Assembly: GCF_900106745.1 (NCBI RefSeq)
Contig: NZ_FNNV01000001.1
Coordinates: forward strand, 124,001-188,000
Reading direction: 5' to 3'
DNA from: Paenibacillus sp. CF384
GTDB taxonomy: Bacteria; Bacillota; Bacilli; Paenibacillales; Paenibacillaceae
Length of the DNA: 64,000 nucleotides
The notes under the pieces are model-generated. The model was not told where the DNA came from. It was given only the letters and a program-made list of their open reading frames with translations, and did not search any database. Shown one piece after another: positions 50,553 through 58,422 of this stretch (position 1 is its first letter; the number at the start of each line of letters is the position of its first letter). A program made the translations under genes and the position numbers.

Positions 50553-51203
50553 CTAGTAAGATTCGATTCTTGCCATTACTTCAGTCAATTGCTTCTCAAT
50601 TCCATGCAAGGTTGCAGAGCCTATTCCAAGTTGAATGATTTCACTCTCTGTCTGGACGAGTAGAGTAGGGAAGCTCTTGGCCCCAAGCTGCCCGGCTTTG
50701 ATATAATCAGCGCGTGCTTCTGCATGAATAGCAGGATCGTCCAGTCGATGAAGCATTTCATTGCCATCCAGGCCCTGATTCCAGGCAATCTCCTGGTAAG
50801 TTGAGGGATCGCTTAGGCTCCTGCCTTCGTGATAAAACGCATGCTGCATAGCGGAGGCGAGGTAAACAGCACGTTCAGGCGACAGGGAACGCAGAGCGGC
50901 GAATCCGACAGCCGCGGCATCGGAATCCATGACGAATGTACCTTCCTGTAAGAGTCCATCATAGGCTTCCCCAAATTCCACTCCTGTAAGCTGGCTGATA
51001 CGTTTGTTAGCTTCGGGAATATGAGGGTATTGCTGAATCGGCTGAATACGATTGCCAACGAACAGCCCTCCGGAAATAACCTTCAACGGAATCTCGCGGT
51101 GGTTCTCATGCACGGTACGAATGATTTTCGAGAATCCATAACACCAGCCGCAATAGGCGTCCCATACATAAATGAGAGATAAATCTTTAGCTGATATAAC
51201 GAT
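50553..51203 (-). CDS. DsbA-family oxidoreductase/isomerase-like protein with non-standard start codon
   Basis: The usual ATG/GTG/TTG rules give a start at GTG 51113 (186 residues), but the frame stays open upstream for 30 codons and encodes L-S-L-I-Y-V-W-D-A-Y-C-G-W-C-Y-G-F. That is the first strand and C-x-x-C active site of the DsbA/FrnE fold, so the real protein is about 210 residues. Upstream, AAAGGAG (51208-51214) lies before the codons ATC, GTT and ATA (51203, 51200, 51197); an in-frame TAG closes the frame just before them. Thus one of these rare codons is probably the initiator, or the base was misread. The rest (C-terminal cis-Pro in K-S-F-P-T-L-L-V-Q) supports a DsbA/2-hydroxychromene-isomerase-like fold. 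First gene of an operon with the metallo-hydrolase. Confidence 0.75.
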   Translation of the reverse strand: MVISAKDLSLIYVWDAYCGWCYGFSKIIRTVHENHREIPLKVISGGLFVGNRIQPIQQYPHIPEANKRISQLTGVEFGEAYDGLLQEGTFVMDSDAAAVGFAALRSLSPERAVYLASAMQHAFYHEGRSLSDPSTYQEIAWNQGLDGNEMLHRLDDPAIHAEARADYIKAGQLGAKSFPTLLVQTESEIIQLGIGSATLHGIEKQLTEVMARIESY

Positions 51204-51270
51204 CTAACTCCTTTCTTGACGATTTCAAGTTCATGATTGGATCATTCTCTATCTATAACAATGCGGCTCT

Positions 51271-51314
51271 ACCTGTAACAACGTTGGTTACTTGTAATAA
51301 TATAAGTTACAGGT
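51271..51314. promoter_or_regulatory. Inverted repeat and TGTAAC-rich region between DsbA-like and Rrf2 genes
   Basis: ACCTGTAAC (51271-51279) and GTTACAGGT (51306-51314) are perfect arms. TTACTTGTAA lies between them, and ACTTGTAACTGT lies further right at 51377. Such clustering of one half-site between a regulator and its divergent target suggests an Rrf2 operator. Confidence 0.5.
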
Positions 51315-51437
51315 ATCGGAATGTCAATGCCCTGATCACAAACATTATTTTGCCTTTTATGAAAATAGGGATTACACTTGTAACTGTCTTAATTACGGGT
51401 GGAGTATGTAGTTAATATAGAAAGGAGCTGTGAAAGG

Positions 51438-51872
51438 ATGACCATTAGCAGTCGTTTCTCGGTCGGAATTCACATTTTATCGCTGCTTGAGATCAATAAG
51501 GCAGGCATAAATTCTTCAGAAATGATTGCCAGCAGCGTGAATACAAATCCCGTTGTCATTCGAAAAATAATGGGGAAGCTAAAGAAGGCGGGACTTGTGA
51601 CGGTTAATCCCGGAATTGCCGGAGCTAAGCTTTCTCGGAGCTTGGCTGAAATCAGTTTATTGGACGTTTACAAAGCCGTAGAAGTGGTACAGGATAACGA
51701 ATTATTCAGTATTCATGAAAATCCGAATCCGGATTGCCTCGTGGGCAAGCACTTGCAGGAAGCAATAGAACCCATTTTTGCCATGGCTCAGTTGGCTTTA
51801 GAAAAAGTGCTGCAAGGCATAACGATTGAAGACGTCGTTGAAAGTCTGCAGGCAAGGATCATAACTTGTTAA
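51438..51872 (+). CDS. Rrf2-family transcriptional regulator
   Basis: 144 residues. The N-terminal winged helix is typical: S-S-R-F-S-V-G-I-H-I-L-S-L-L, then S-S-E-M-I-A-S-S-V-N-T-N-P-V-V-I-R-K-I-M-G-K-L-K-K-A-G-L-V. The C-terminal part has only one Cys (N-P-D-C-L-V), so it lacks the three-cysteine cluster-binding set of IscR/NsrR and resembles the YwnA/Rrf2 type that senses other signals. ATG at 51438 follows GAAAGG; the longer frame from 51399 has no site. It is divergent from the DsbA-like/metallo-hydrolase operon, which is likely its target. A terminator follows. Confidence 0.88.
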   Translation: MTISSRFSVGIHILSLLEINKAGINSSEMIASSVNTNPVVIRKIMGKLKKAGLVTVNPGIAGAKLSRSLAEISLLDVYKAVEVVQDNELFSIHENPNPDCLVGKHLQEAIEPIFAMAQLALEKVLQGITIEDVVESLQARIITC

Positions 51873-51878
51873 TAAAAG

Positions 51879-51908
51879 AAGAACCGCCATCATTGGCGGT
51901 TCTTTTGA
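51879..51908 (+). terminator. Rho-independent terminator after the Rrf2 gene
   Basis: Perfect stem AAGAACCGCCA / TGGCGGTTCTT with loop TCAT and a short T run. Confidence 0.9.
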
Positions 51909-51995
51909 CTAGGAGGGAGCACCGGACAACGTCTTCTCTAGACTGGTCGTTCATACTAATAAGACGACGGCTGAATCTTGCTTGGAGGAGAGCTA

Positions 51996-52868
51996 ATGAT
52001 GTCGATGACGGTGCTTTACAAAAAAATGAGCATTGATGGGATTGAAGTCTTCTATCGCGAAGCCGGGAATCCGAGAAATCCAGCCATTATTCTTCTTCAC
52101 GGATTCCCTAGTTCTTCGCATATGTTTCGGGATTTAATACCGCTGCTGGCTGATCGCTATTATGTCATTGCTCCGGATTATCCTGGATTCGGGAACAGCA
52201 GTATGCCCCCAATGGATGAGTTCTCTTATACTTTCGAACATATTTCCATGGTTATTGAACAATGGATTGAACGGCTCTGCATCCCACGATATATGTTATA
52301 TTGTCAGGACTATGGAGGCCCGATCGGATTCCGAATTGCAGTGCGGAGTCCTGAGCGAGTTCTCGGTTTCGTCATCCAGAATGCCGTAGCTCATGCGGTA
52401 GGACTCGGCCAACCTTTTGATATATTCAAGGCTCTTTGGGCGGATCCGAGCCCTGAGAACAGAGCAGCGTTCTCGAAGCTGCTCGAATTTGAATTCACTA
52501 AGAAGCAATATCTGTTAGGGGCATGTCAGCCTATATTGATCAGTCCCGATGGGTATACCATGGACCAGTTCTTCCTCAATCGGCCGGGAAATGCCGCCAT
52601 TCAGTTGGCACTTGGCTATGATTATCGGCATAATGTGGACCAATATCCGAAATGGCAGCAATACTTGCGAACTTATCAGCCCCCCACTTTGATAGCCTGG
52701 GGGAAGAACGATTTTAATTTCACGTTGGCAGGTGCGTATGCAATTGCAAGTGAATTAACTTGTGTCGAGCTTGTGCTGTTATGCGGCGGACACTTTGTCC
52801 TTGAAGAAGCGAGCGGCAGGATTTCTGAATTAATGAAATCATTCTTTTGCCGAGTATATGGATTCTAA
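51996..52868 (+). CDS. Alpha/beta hydrolase, haloalkane dehalogenase/epoxide hydrolase-like
   Basis: 290 residues. Oxyanion motif H-G-F-P-S-S-S (residues about 35-41). The nucleophile elbow is C-Q-D-Y-G-G-P-I-G-F, with Asp instead of Ser, which marks the dehalogenase/epoxide-hydrolase group. The catalytic His is in C-G-G-H-F-V-L-E-E. P-D-Y-P-G-F-G-N-S is the usual strand 4 phrase. ATG at 51996 has GGAGGAG five bases before it; a second ATG follows at once. No signal peptide is seen. It is separated from the Rrf2 gene by a terminator, so it need not belong to that regulon. True substrate is unknown. Confidence 0.88.
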   Translation: MMSMTVLYKKMSIDGIEVFYREAGNPRNPAIILLHGFPSSSHMFRDLIPLLADRYYVIAPDYPGFGNSSMPPMDEFSYTFEHISMVIEQWIERLCIPRYMLYCQDYGGPIGFRIAVRSPERVLGFVIQNAVAHAVGLGQPFDIFKALWADPSPENRAAFSKLLEFEFTKKQYLLGACQPILISPDGYTMDQFFLNRPGNAAIQLALGYDYRHNVDQYPKWQQYLRTYQPPTLIAWGKNDFNFTLAGAYAIASELTCVELVLLCGGHFVLEEASGRISELMKSFFCRVYGF

Positions 52869-52940
52869 TTGTCAGAACGGATAGCGTGCAATTCATGCGC
52901 ATGATATTTTTTGTGTTCACTAGCGATTGTTTCTTATTAT

Positions 52941-52969
52941 TTGACCGATTAGTCCAGAAATGTTACTTT
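52941..52969 (+). promoter_or_regulatory. Promoter of the TetR gene with operator-like sequence
   Basis: TTGACC (52941-52946) begins GACCGATTAGTCC. The stretch TTGACCGAT-N4-TCCAGAAATG is repeated almost exactly at the MFS promoter (53616). The -10 box (TACTTT) is weak. Confidence 0.6.
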
Positions 52970-52993
52970 ACATTTGAAGGAAGGTGACAAGCA

Positions 52994-53569
52994 TTGGCCA
53001 GACCTAAGGAATTTGATGAAGATATTGTTTTACAGAAAGCCATGCAGCTGTTCTGGGAACAAGGTTACGAGAAAACATCCATGCACCAGCTCGTTGCGCA
53101 TATGGGCATTCATAAAGGAAGCTTGTATGATACTTTCGGGGAAAAAAAACGCCTCTACAATTTGGCATTACAACGTTATTGCGAACAATATGAAGCGTCT
53201 ATAAACCATCGAGTCGAAGTTTCCCATTCAGCCAAAGAAACGATCCAACAATTATTTGAAAGAGCTATTCGCGAGCGGGAAGATAAGCCTCAAGGCTGCT
53301 TCATTGTAAATACTGCCGTAGAGCTATCCAGTCATGATGCGGAGGCAAGGGACCGTGTAAGCTTGAATTGGGAGCGTGTAGAAGAAATCATTCGTAACTT
53401 GATCTTGCAAGGTCAGCAATCCGGAGAGTTTTCTGAAACGCTTGACTCCGATCAACTGGCATCTTGTTTGAATAATGCCTTAATTGGACTCCGCGTGATG
53501 GTTAAAACCAATCCGGACAAGGAAAAACTGAGCAACATCATAAAAGTGAATATGTCGTTGTTGAAATAA
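52994..53569 (+). CDS. TetR/AcrR-family transcriptional regulator
   Basis: 191 residues starting at TTG with GGAAGGTG before it. M-A-R-P-K-E-F-D-E-D-I-V-L-Q-K-A-M-Q-L-F-W-E-Q-G-Y-E-K-T-S is the standard opening. The recognition helix lies in H-K-G-S-L-Y-D-T-F-G-E-K, close to the YcdC/NemR-like branch. Q-G-C-F-I-V-N-T-A-V-E-L and the C-terminal helices form the ligand pocket; the Cys there is conserved in NemR-type electrophile sensors, so reactive-compound sensing is possible. Operators at its own promoter and at the MFS gene indicate repression of both. Confidence 0.9.
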   Translation: MARPKEFDEDIVLQKAMQLFWEQGYEKTSMHQLVAHMGIHKGSLYDTFGEKKRLYNLALQRYCEQYEASINHRVEVSHSAKETIQQLFERAIREREDKPQGCFIVNTAVELSSHDAEARDRVSLNWERVEEIIRNLILQGQQSGEFSETLDSDQLASCLNNALIGLRVMVKTNPDKEKLSNIIKVNMSLLK

Positions 53570-53593
53570 TGAAGTAGAAGTTGTTGGATTCTA

Positions 53594-53644
53594 GAACGAT
53601 CGTTCAAAATAATTATTGACCGATCGTTCCAGAAATGATATTTT
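53594..53644 (+). promoter_or_regulatory. MFS promoter with two TetR operators
   Basis: GAACGATCGTTC (53594-53605) is a perfect 12-bp palindrome. GACCGATCGTTC (53618-53629) differs by one base and lies between the -35 (TTGACC, 53616-53621) and the -10 (TATTTT, 53639-53644), which are 17 bases apart. Confidence 0.72.
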
Positions 53645-53684
53645 TACTTCTGAGCTTAATAATTAATGAAATGGGAGTGAGGAA

Positions 53685-54950
53685 ATGGAAGCTAAAATCA
53701 AACCAACTTCCTGGCATTACAGCTGGATCGTTGTCCTAATAGCGTTTATTACGCTTCTCGTTTCTGCTGGCATTCGTTCGATGCCAAGTATATTGATGGT
53801 TCCCTTTGAACAAGAGTACGGGTGGGACCGCAGTTCCATATCAGGCGTTATCTCTGTCGGCATCTTCCTATATGGTCTTGTAGGTCCATTCTCTGCGGCT
53901 ATCCTATCCAAGTTCGGAATTCGCCGTACGATGGTGATTTCACTTGCTGTCTTGGCCACGAGTATGGCGTTGACTCCATTTATGAAGGAGCTATGGCAAT
54001 ATGAGCTGCTGTGGGGTGTTGTTTCTGGGCTAGCGACGGGGATGATGGCTAACGTCCTTGGCGTGACAGTAGCTAATCGCTGGTTCGTTAAACGCAAGGG
54101 CCTCGTTGTTGGCATGCTAACCGCCAGCGCCGCGACAGGACAACTGTTATTCCTGCCATTGTTAGCACGCATCACCGTTGATAATGGCTGGCGCTATGCT
54201 GTCTATACCGCAGTCGGGTTTATTGTCCTGGTATTGGTCATTGTGGCGATCTGGATGCGAAACCATCCCTATGAGAAAGGGCTCGCCGCGTATGGCTCGG
54301 AAGAACTCGTGAAGCCTGAACCGTTTCAAGGGAGCATTTTTCTAACACCGCTATTGACCTTACGTCAGGCGATAAAGAACAAGACGTTTTGGTTGCTCGC
54401 TGGCACGTTCTTCTTTTGCGGATTCTCGACCAACGGTTTAATCGGCACGCATCTGATCCCGGCTTGCGGAGATCATGGCATTCCTGAAGTGATGGCTGCC
54501 GGACTGTTAGCCTTGATGGGAATGTTTGATTTGATCGGTACGACATTATCAGGCTGGTTAACGGATCGGTTTGACGCACGCAAGCTTCTTTTCTGGTATT
54601 ACGGTCTTCGCGGACTATCCTTGATGTTCTTGCCTTATGCCCTAGATGGAGGACAATCCACGTTGTTCATATTCTCTGTGTTTTATGGTCTTGATTGGAT
54701 CGCGACTGTACCGCCAACGGTTAAACTGGCGGGGCAAGAGTTCGGTAAAGAGAAGATAGGCATGGTATTCGGCTGGGTAGTGGTTGCTCACCAAATCGGT
54801 GCATCTGCTGCAGCTTTCCTGGCTGGAGCATTAAGAGACTGGACAGGAACCTATTCACCGACGTTTTTCGGTGCAGGTCTGATTTGTTTGTTCGCTGCCT
54901 TAATGGCCATACGGATTACGAAGCGAACCAAGGAACCACAAGCAGTTTAA
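53685..54950 (+). CDS. MFS transporter, monocarboxylate/oxalate-formate antiporter-like
   Basis: 421 residues with twelve hydrophobic helices. The loop between helices 2 and 3 reads S-K-F-G-I-R-R-T-M, a form of the G-x-x-x-D-R-x-G-R-R/K motif. The second-half loop reads G-W-L-T-D-R-F-D-A-R-K-L-L, the classical version. N-R-W-F-V-K-R-K-G-L-V-V-G-M in helix 4-5 is typical of the oxalate:formate antiporter (OFA)/monocarboxylate branch. The regulator upstream resembles electrophile- or drug-sensing TetR proteins, so export of a toxic compound is the likely role. GGAGTGAGG precedes the ATG. Its 3' end meets a convergent gene at a shared terminator. Confidence 0.9.
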   Translation: MEAKIKPTSWHYSWIVVLIAFITLLVSAGIRSMPSILMVPFEQEYGWDRSSISGVISVGIFLYGLVGPFSAAILSKFGIRRTMVISLAVLATSMALTPFMKELWQYELLWGVVSGLATGMMANVLGVTVANRWFVKRKGLVVGMLTASAATGQLLFLPLLARITVDNGWRYAVYTAVGFIVLVLVIVAIWMRNHPYEKGLAAYGSEELVKPEPFQGSIFLTPLLTLRQAIKNKTFWLLAGTFFFCGFSTNGLIGTHLIPACGDHGIPEVMAAGLLALMGMFDLIGTTLSGWLTDRFDARKLLFWYYGLRGLSLMFLPYALDGGQSTLFIFSVFYGLDWIATVPPTVKLAGQEFGKEKIGMVFGWVVVAHQIGASAAAFLAGALRDWTGTYSPTFFGAGLICLFAALMAIRITKRTKEPQAV

Positions 54951-54968
54951 TAAAAAGATAATAAACCA

Positions 54969-55016
54969 TTCAAAAAAGAGACTCAGGTGTTGCAAACCCT
55001 TTGTCTCTTTTTTGAA
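54969..55016. terminator. Bidirectional terminator between the MFS gene and the convergent hypothetical gene
   Basis: 14-bp perfect arms TTCAAAAAAGAGAC / GTCTCTTTTTTGAA around a 20-base loop, with A and T runs inside the stem. Confidence 0.85.
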
Positions 55017-55030
55017 TTTTCAGCTACTAC

Positions 55031-55579
55031 TTAACGTACTTCTCCGCGTGCAGCCCGCGATATGCTTTCAGCAAAGAGAGGTGCTTCCCGTCTATTATGA
55101 TCTGCAGATATTTGTTGACGGGACGCGGATGCTTGTTCGAACGTGAGTCCTTGATCTTCGAAGATTTTCAATAAATGTTCCGATGGATGGGTTACCACGG
55201 AGTTCGTGAATTCCGTTTGATCCGCGTTGACGCTCTTTACGCTAAGCTCCCAAATGACTTGCATCTGGGTCCGTTGCTCGGTTGTAATAAAGATATCCGT
55301 CGTGGAGACCATCCGGCATTTGTGTTTTTCAACAATCTCTCCGATGTAATGCTGGATCGAAAGACTGCTGCCGATTTTCTCCACGTTGATCGACATCGGA
55401 CGTCCATCCTCCGTCTTGGTTGTTCCCACGGCAATATGATCCGGGGGACAACAACGTTGATACTCGGCTTCTGAGAGTGAAAATAACCAATGGCCAATGT
55501 CAACTTGTTCTATTGGCACGTCGATGATGTGACTAAAGCTCGACGTTGCAAGAGTCAAGTCCTCGCGAATCTTTGACAT
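55031..55579 (-). CDS. Hypothetical protein, possibly START/SRPBCC-like
   Basis: 182 residues, not recognised. No signal peptide or membrane helix. The order of segments (helix-rich start with S-F-S-H-I-I-D-V-P-I-E-Q-V-D-I-G-H-W-L-F, antiparallel strands in the middle such as R-P-M-S-I-N-V-E-K-I and M-Q-V-I-W-E-L-S-V-K, long helix at the end) would suit a helix-grip (SRPBCC) fold that binds a hydrophobic ligand, but this is only a shape argument. ATG 55579 is chosen because GGAGG sits eight bases upstream on the minus strand. It is divergent from the epoxide-hydrolase-like gene. Confidence 0.6.
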   Translation of the reverse strand: MSKIREDLTLATSSFSHIIDVPIEQVDIGHWLFSLSEAEYQRCCPPDHIAVGTTKTEDGRPMSINVEKIGSSLSIQHYIGEIVEKHKCRMVSTTDIFITTEQRTQMQVIWELSVKSVNADQTEFTNSVVTHPSEHLLKIFEDQGLTFEQASASRQQISADHNRREAPLFAESISRAARGEVR

Positions 55580-55748
55580 CAGTATGCCTCCTGTCGAATC
55601 GTAAACTCGTTTAAGCTTTCGACAATTGAACATACTTTATGCTTCAAATGTTTGAATTGGATTATCTATTTCGTACAACAATACAAGAAAGATTGGTGGC
55701 AATGGAATCCTGTTTCACTCCAATATCTAATACGATAGGAGACTTCAA

Positions 55749-56807
55749 ATGAACCCGTATCTCAGCAAGAAACGCCTCTTAGGCGCTGCCCTGATTGCCC
55801 TCGCCCTGACCCAATCCGTGGTGCCGGCGGATCGAGCTCAGGCTGCTGCCATTCCTGCTCAGTCTGCTTCCCGCTATGCTGTGAAGCCGGGCATCGCAAC
55901 GGAACCGGCGACGTTTGCATCAATCAAGCAGATCAACGTTGATGGGCTGAATGTCGGATACGTCGACAAGGGACCGGCCAAGGGGCCGGTCGTCATCCTG
56001 CTGCATGGCTGGCCTTACGATATCCATAGCTACGCTGATGTCCTACCCCGGCTCACACAAGCCGGTTATCGCGTCATCATTCCCTATGCGCGGGGTTTCG
56101 GCACGACGCGGTTTCTAGATGCAAACGCCGTCCGCAACGGAGAACCGGCGGCGCAAGCGGCCGACGTCGTGGCGCTAATGGATGCGCTGAAGATCGATAA
56201 AGCTATTCTTGGCGGCTACGACTGGGGTGCGCGCAGCGCTGACATCGTCGCCGCCCTATGGCCTCAGAGGGTCAAAGGCCTGGTGTCGGTAAGTGGTTAT
56301 CTGATCAGCAGCCAGGAAGCCGGCAAACTTCCGTTGAAGCCGGAAGCCGAGCAGCAATGGTGGTACCAGTTCTACTTTGCCACTGAATGCGGACGCGCGG
56401 GCTACCAGAAGAATCTGAAGGATTTCGCTAAACTGATCTGGAAGAACGCATCACCGCAGTGGCACTTCGACGACCGCGTGTTCGAGCGCAGCGCTGCCGC
56501 ACTCGAGAATCCGGACCAAGTCGCGATCACGATCAACAATTACCGCTGGCGCCTCGGCTTGGAGCCGGGAGAATCGCGCTATGCAGATCTGGAAGCACGT
56601 TTGGCCGCGATGCCTCCGATTACGGTGCCGACCATCACATTGGAAGGCGATGCGAATGGCGCTCCTCATCCGGAGCCGGCCGACTACGCAAAGTTTTTTA
56701 CCGGCAAATACAAGCATAAACTGATTCGCGGCGGGATCGGTCACAATTTGCCACAAGAGGCGCCTGAAGCGTTTGCCGATGCGATCATCGAAGTCGATCA
56801 TTTATAA
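55749..56807 (+). CDS. Secreted epoxide-hydrolase-like alpha/beta hydrolase, probably acquired
   Basis: 352 residues. N-terminal signal peptide (L-L-G-A-A-L-I-A-L-A-L core, cleavage near A-Q-A). Oxyanion motif H-G-W-P-Y-D, nucleophile elbow G-G-Y-D-W-G-A-R with Asp, and final G-I-G-H-N-L-P-Q-E with the catalytic His: the epoxide hydrolase pattern. The cap residues (W-W-Y-Q-F-Y-F-A-T-E) also fit. Third-position G/C is clearly higher and the codon choice (GCC, GGC, CTG, CGC) differs from neighbouring genes; the Ala/Pro-rich signal looks proteobacterial. This suggests horizontal gain. No mobile element is seen beside it. AGGAG stands eight bases before the ATG. Confidence 0.85.
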   Translation: MNPYLSKKRLLGAALIALALTQSVVPADRAQAAAIPAQSASRYAVKPGIATEPATFASIKQINVDGLNVGYVDKGPAKGPVVILLHGWPYDIHSYADVLPRLTQAGYRVIIPYARGFGTTRFLDANAVRNGEPAAQAADVVALMDALKIDKAILGGYDWGARSADIVAALWPQRVKGLVSVSGYLISSQEAGKLPLKPEAEQQWWYQFYFATECGRAGYQKNLKDFAKLIWKNASPQWHFDDRVFERSAAALENPDQVAITINNYRWRLGLEPGESRYADLEARLAAMPPITVPTITLEGDANGAPHPEPADYAKFFTGKYKHKLIRGGIGHNLPQEAPEAFADAIIEVDHL

Positions 56808-56854
56808 AACACGTACTACTTGATTGTTTTCGTTCCATATTTTGCTAACGAATG

Positions 56855-56898
56855 TTATGATGTGATTGTTGAAAATGCTTTCATCAATCACATCATAA
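56855..56898 (+). repeat. 44-nt near-perfect hairpin before the phosphotransferase gene
   Basis: Outer arms TTATGATGTGATTG / CAATCACATCATAA (14 bp) continue, after one T-T mismatch, into TGAAA / TTTCA with an ATGC loop. No T run follows, so it is not an ordinary terminator. It ends 23 bases before the ATG at 56922. Confidence 0.75.
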
Positions 56899-56921
56899 TG
56901 AAAATAATGAGGGGACATGCG

Positions 56922-57872
56922 ATGAAATCGATGAGATTTGATATCTTAGCGATCCAAGGTATCTTCGAGAAACATAGTCTCGGTCAAATTGATCGGTTAA
57001 TCTATTCGGATCGTGGCATTGTGAATCCTTGTATGTTCATTAACGATCGATATGTAATGAGAGTAAATGCCAGAGACGTCGAGCTTCCGAAGTTTGACAA
57101 TGAGCAGCAAGCGCTTCGAATGATGCAATCAGCTGGCATACCGGTTCCGGAAGTTTATGTGTTTGATAACAGTCATGAACATTTACCCTATGAAATATTG
57201 ATAACAAGCAAGATGCCGGGCATTGATGTATGGCAAGCAATGGAGACGGCTGACGATGAATCTAAGATCAAGATGGCATACAAAGCAGGCATGTTGCTTG
57301 CCCAAATTCATGGTATTAAGAGGGATCGGTTTGGAGAGCTTGCTCTCTTGTCGGCTAATCACTATAACAGCTGGCAGCAGTATCTTGTAGAGGGCATGAA
57401 GCAGAGAACCAATCGTTGTGTGAAGCTCGGCATCATGACTCCTGAGGAAGCCGAGCGTTACGTCTTCGTATTGGAGAGAGCAGAGCATTTGTTCAGTGGA
57501 ATTGCAACAGCTTCGCTGATTCACAACGATTATCACTTTGCTAACTTGCTGTGTGCAGATGAAGAGATCACAGCTGTTCTGGATATGGAGTGGTCGATTG
57601 CCGGAGATCCGGAGTTCGACTTTAAAGCGCTGCATTCCAAGGATGTATTCACGGAAGCAAAGGAGATGCAGCAGGCATTCATGGCAGGTTACACAACGCT
57701 TCGCAAGCTGTCGCCTTTATTCAATATCAAGCTGCTCTATTATCAGCTCTTTGAGACAGTCGAACTGATTTCGGTGTCCCACCTGTATTGGGGAGAAGAA
57801 GCTTACCAAGGGTATAAAGCTAGTGCCAAGTCATGGTTGGAGCAGATCGAAGCTGCATGGTCAACAGAATGA
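56922..57872 (+). CDS. Aminoglycoside phosphotransferase (APH)-fold kinase
   Basis: 316 residues. The APH/choline-kinase fold is shown by Y-V-M-R-V-N-A in place of the ATP-Lys strand, by L-I-H-N-D-Y-H-F-A-N-L-L (Brenner motif H-x-D-x-x-x-x-N), and by V-L-D-M-E-W-S-I-A-G-D-P-E-F-D (metal Asp, then W-x-x-x-G-D-P-x-x-D). Such stand-alone genes may phosphorylate antibiotics, homoserine, methylthioribose or other small molecules; sequence does not tell which, so no resistance call is made. ATG 56922 has GAGGGG seven bases upstream; the longer frame from 56820 crosses the hairpin. A terminator follows the stop. Confidence 0.85.
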   Translation: MKSMRFDILAIQGIFEKHSLGQIDRLIYSDRGIVNPCMFINDRYVMRVNARDVELPKFDNEQQALRMMQSAGIPVPEVYVFDNSHEHLPYEILITSKMPGIDVWQAMETADDESKIKMAYKAGMLLAQIHGIKRDRFGELALLSANHYNSWQQYLVEGMKQRTNRCVKLGIMTPEEAERYVFVLERAEHLFSGIATASLIHNDYHFANLLCADEEITAVLDMEWSIAGDPEFDFKALHSKDVFTEAKEMQQAFMAGYTTLRKLSPLFNIKLLYYQLFETVELISVSHLYWGEEAYQGYKASAKSWLEQIEAAWSTE

Positions 57873-57925
57873 CTTCTTGACATTATAAACTGTAACTAAT
57901 ATAATTACAGTAACAAGGAAATAGA

Positions 57926-57969
57926 AGGGCGGATAGCCGAGCAAACTGCTTATGCACCGTCCTTTTTTC
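57926..57969 (+). terminator. Rho-independent terminator
   Basis: Arms AGGGCGG / CCGTCCT (one G-T pair) around an internal small stem (AGC / GCT), then six T. Confidence 0.75.
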
Positions 57970-58035
57970 ACAACATAACTGTAATCGATTGAGATACAGT
58001 TCAGTTGTCCATTCTAATGACAGGTGGTGCTGACG

Positions 58036-58410
58036 ATGAGCTTTGCGATCAGTGATTGGGTACAAGGCAGAACGAAGGACGGGGAACTTATTCAGGGATT
58101 TATAACGGCGATGAACGAAACACACAACATTGCAAACGTTTATGTTGTTCAATCCGATCATGATGCTGCAGTCGGCACGACGATCGCCGTGTTGAGAAGC
58201 TGGCTCAAAGAGCAGCCGACGGTGGATATGCTGGACTACGAGGAGCCGATCCTAGACTTTATCGAGCTGGCGCTCGCCACTCATGACGAAGAATGGTTCG
58301 CGGAGCTGATGGGGCGGATGCAAGAGATTCGCAAGCAAGCGAGCGGCAGAGACAATACTCCAATTCTGTATAACCGTAACCGAAGCAGACTCGGACGCAT
58401 CATAAGATAA
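58036..58410 (+). CDS. Small protein with IDEAL-like C-terminal segment
   Basis: 124 residues. The first half is a small beta-rich part (S-D-W-V-Q-G-R-T-K-D-G-E-L-I-Q-G-F-I; A-N-V-Y-V-V-Q-S-D-H). The second half contains D-F-I-E-L-A-L-A-T-H-D-E-E-W-F-A-E-L, which resembles the IDEAL domain (I-D-x-A-L-x-x-x-D-x-x-x-F) of Bacilli, and ends in a basic tail. It is cytosolic. IDEAL proteins are small, poorly understood, and often affect regulators such as ComK or MecA-type systems. ATG 58036 follows GGTGGTG; an earlier GTG/ATG pair in frame lies inside that leader. A very strong terminator follows. Confidence 0.65.
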   Translation: MSFAISDWVQGRTKDGELIQGFITAMNETHNIANVYVVQSDHDAAVGTTIAVLRSWLKEQPTVDMLDYEEPILDFIELALATHDEEWFAELMGRMQEIRKQASGRDNTPILYNRNRSRLGRIIR

Positions 58411-58422
58411 CGGTAGAACAAC

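Noticed and set aside
51233-51415. 60-codon frame in the Rrf2/DsbA-like intergenic region
   Set aside because: Overlaps operator-like repeats and has no ribosome site.
56922-57872. Aminoglycoside resistance determinant
   Set aside because: The APH fold alone does not fix the substrate; there is no resistance context.
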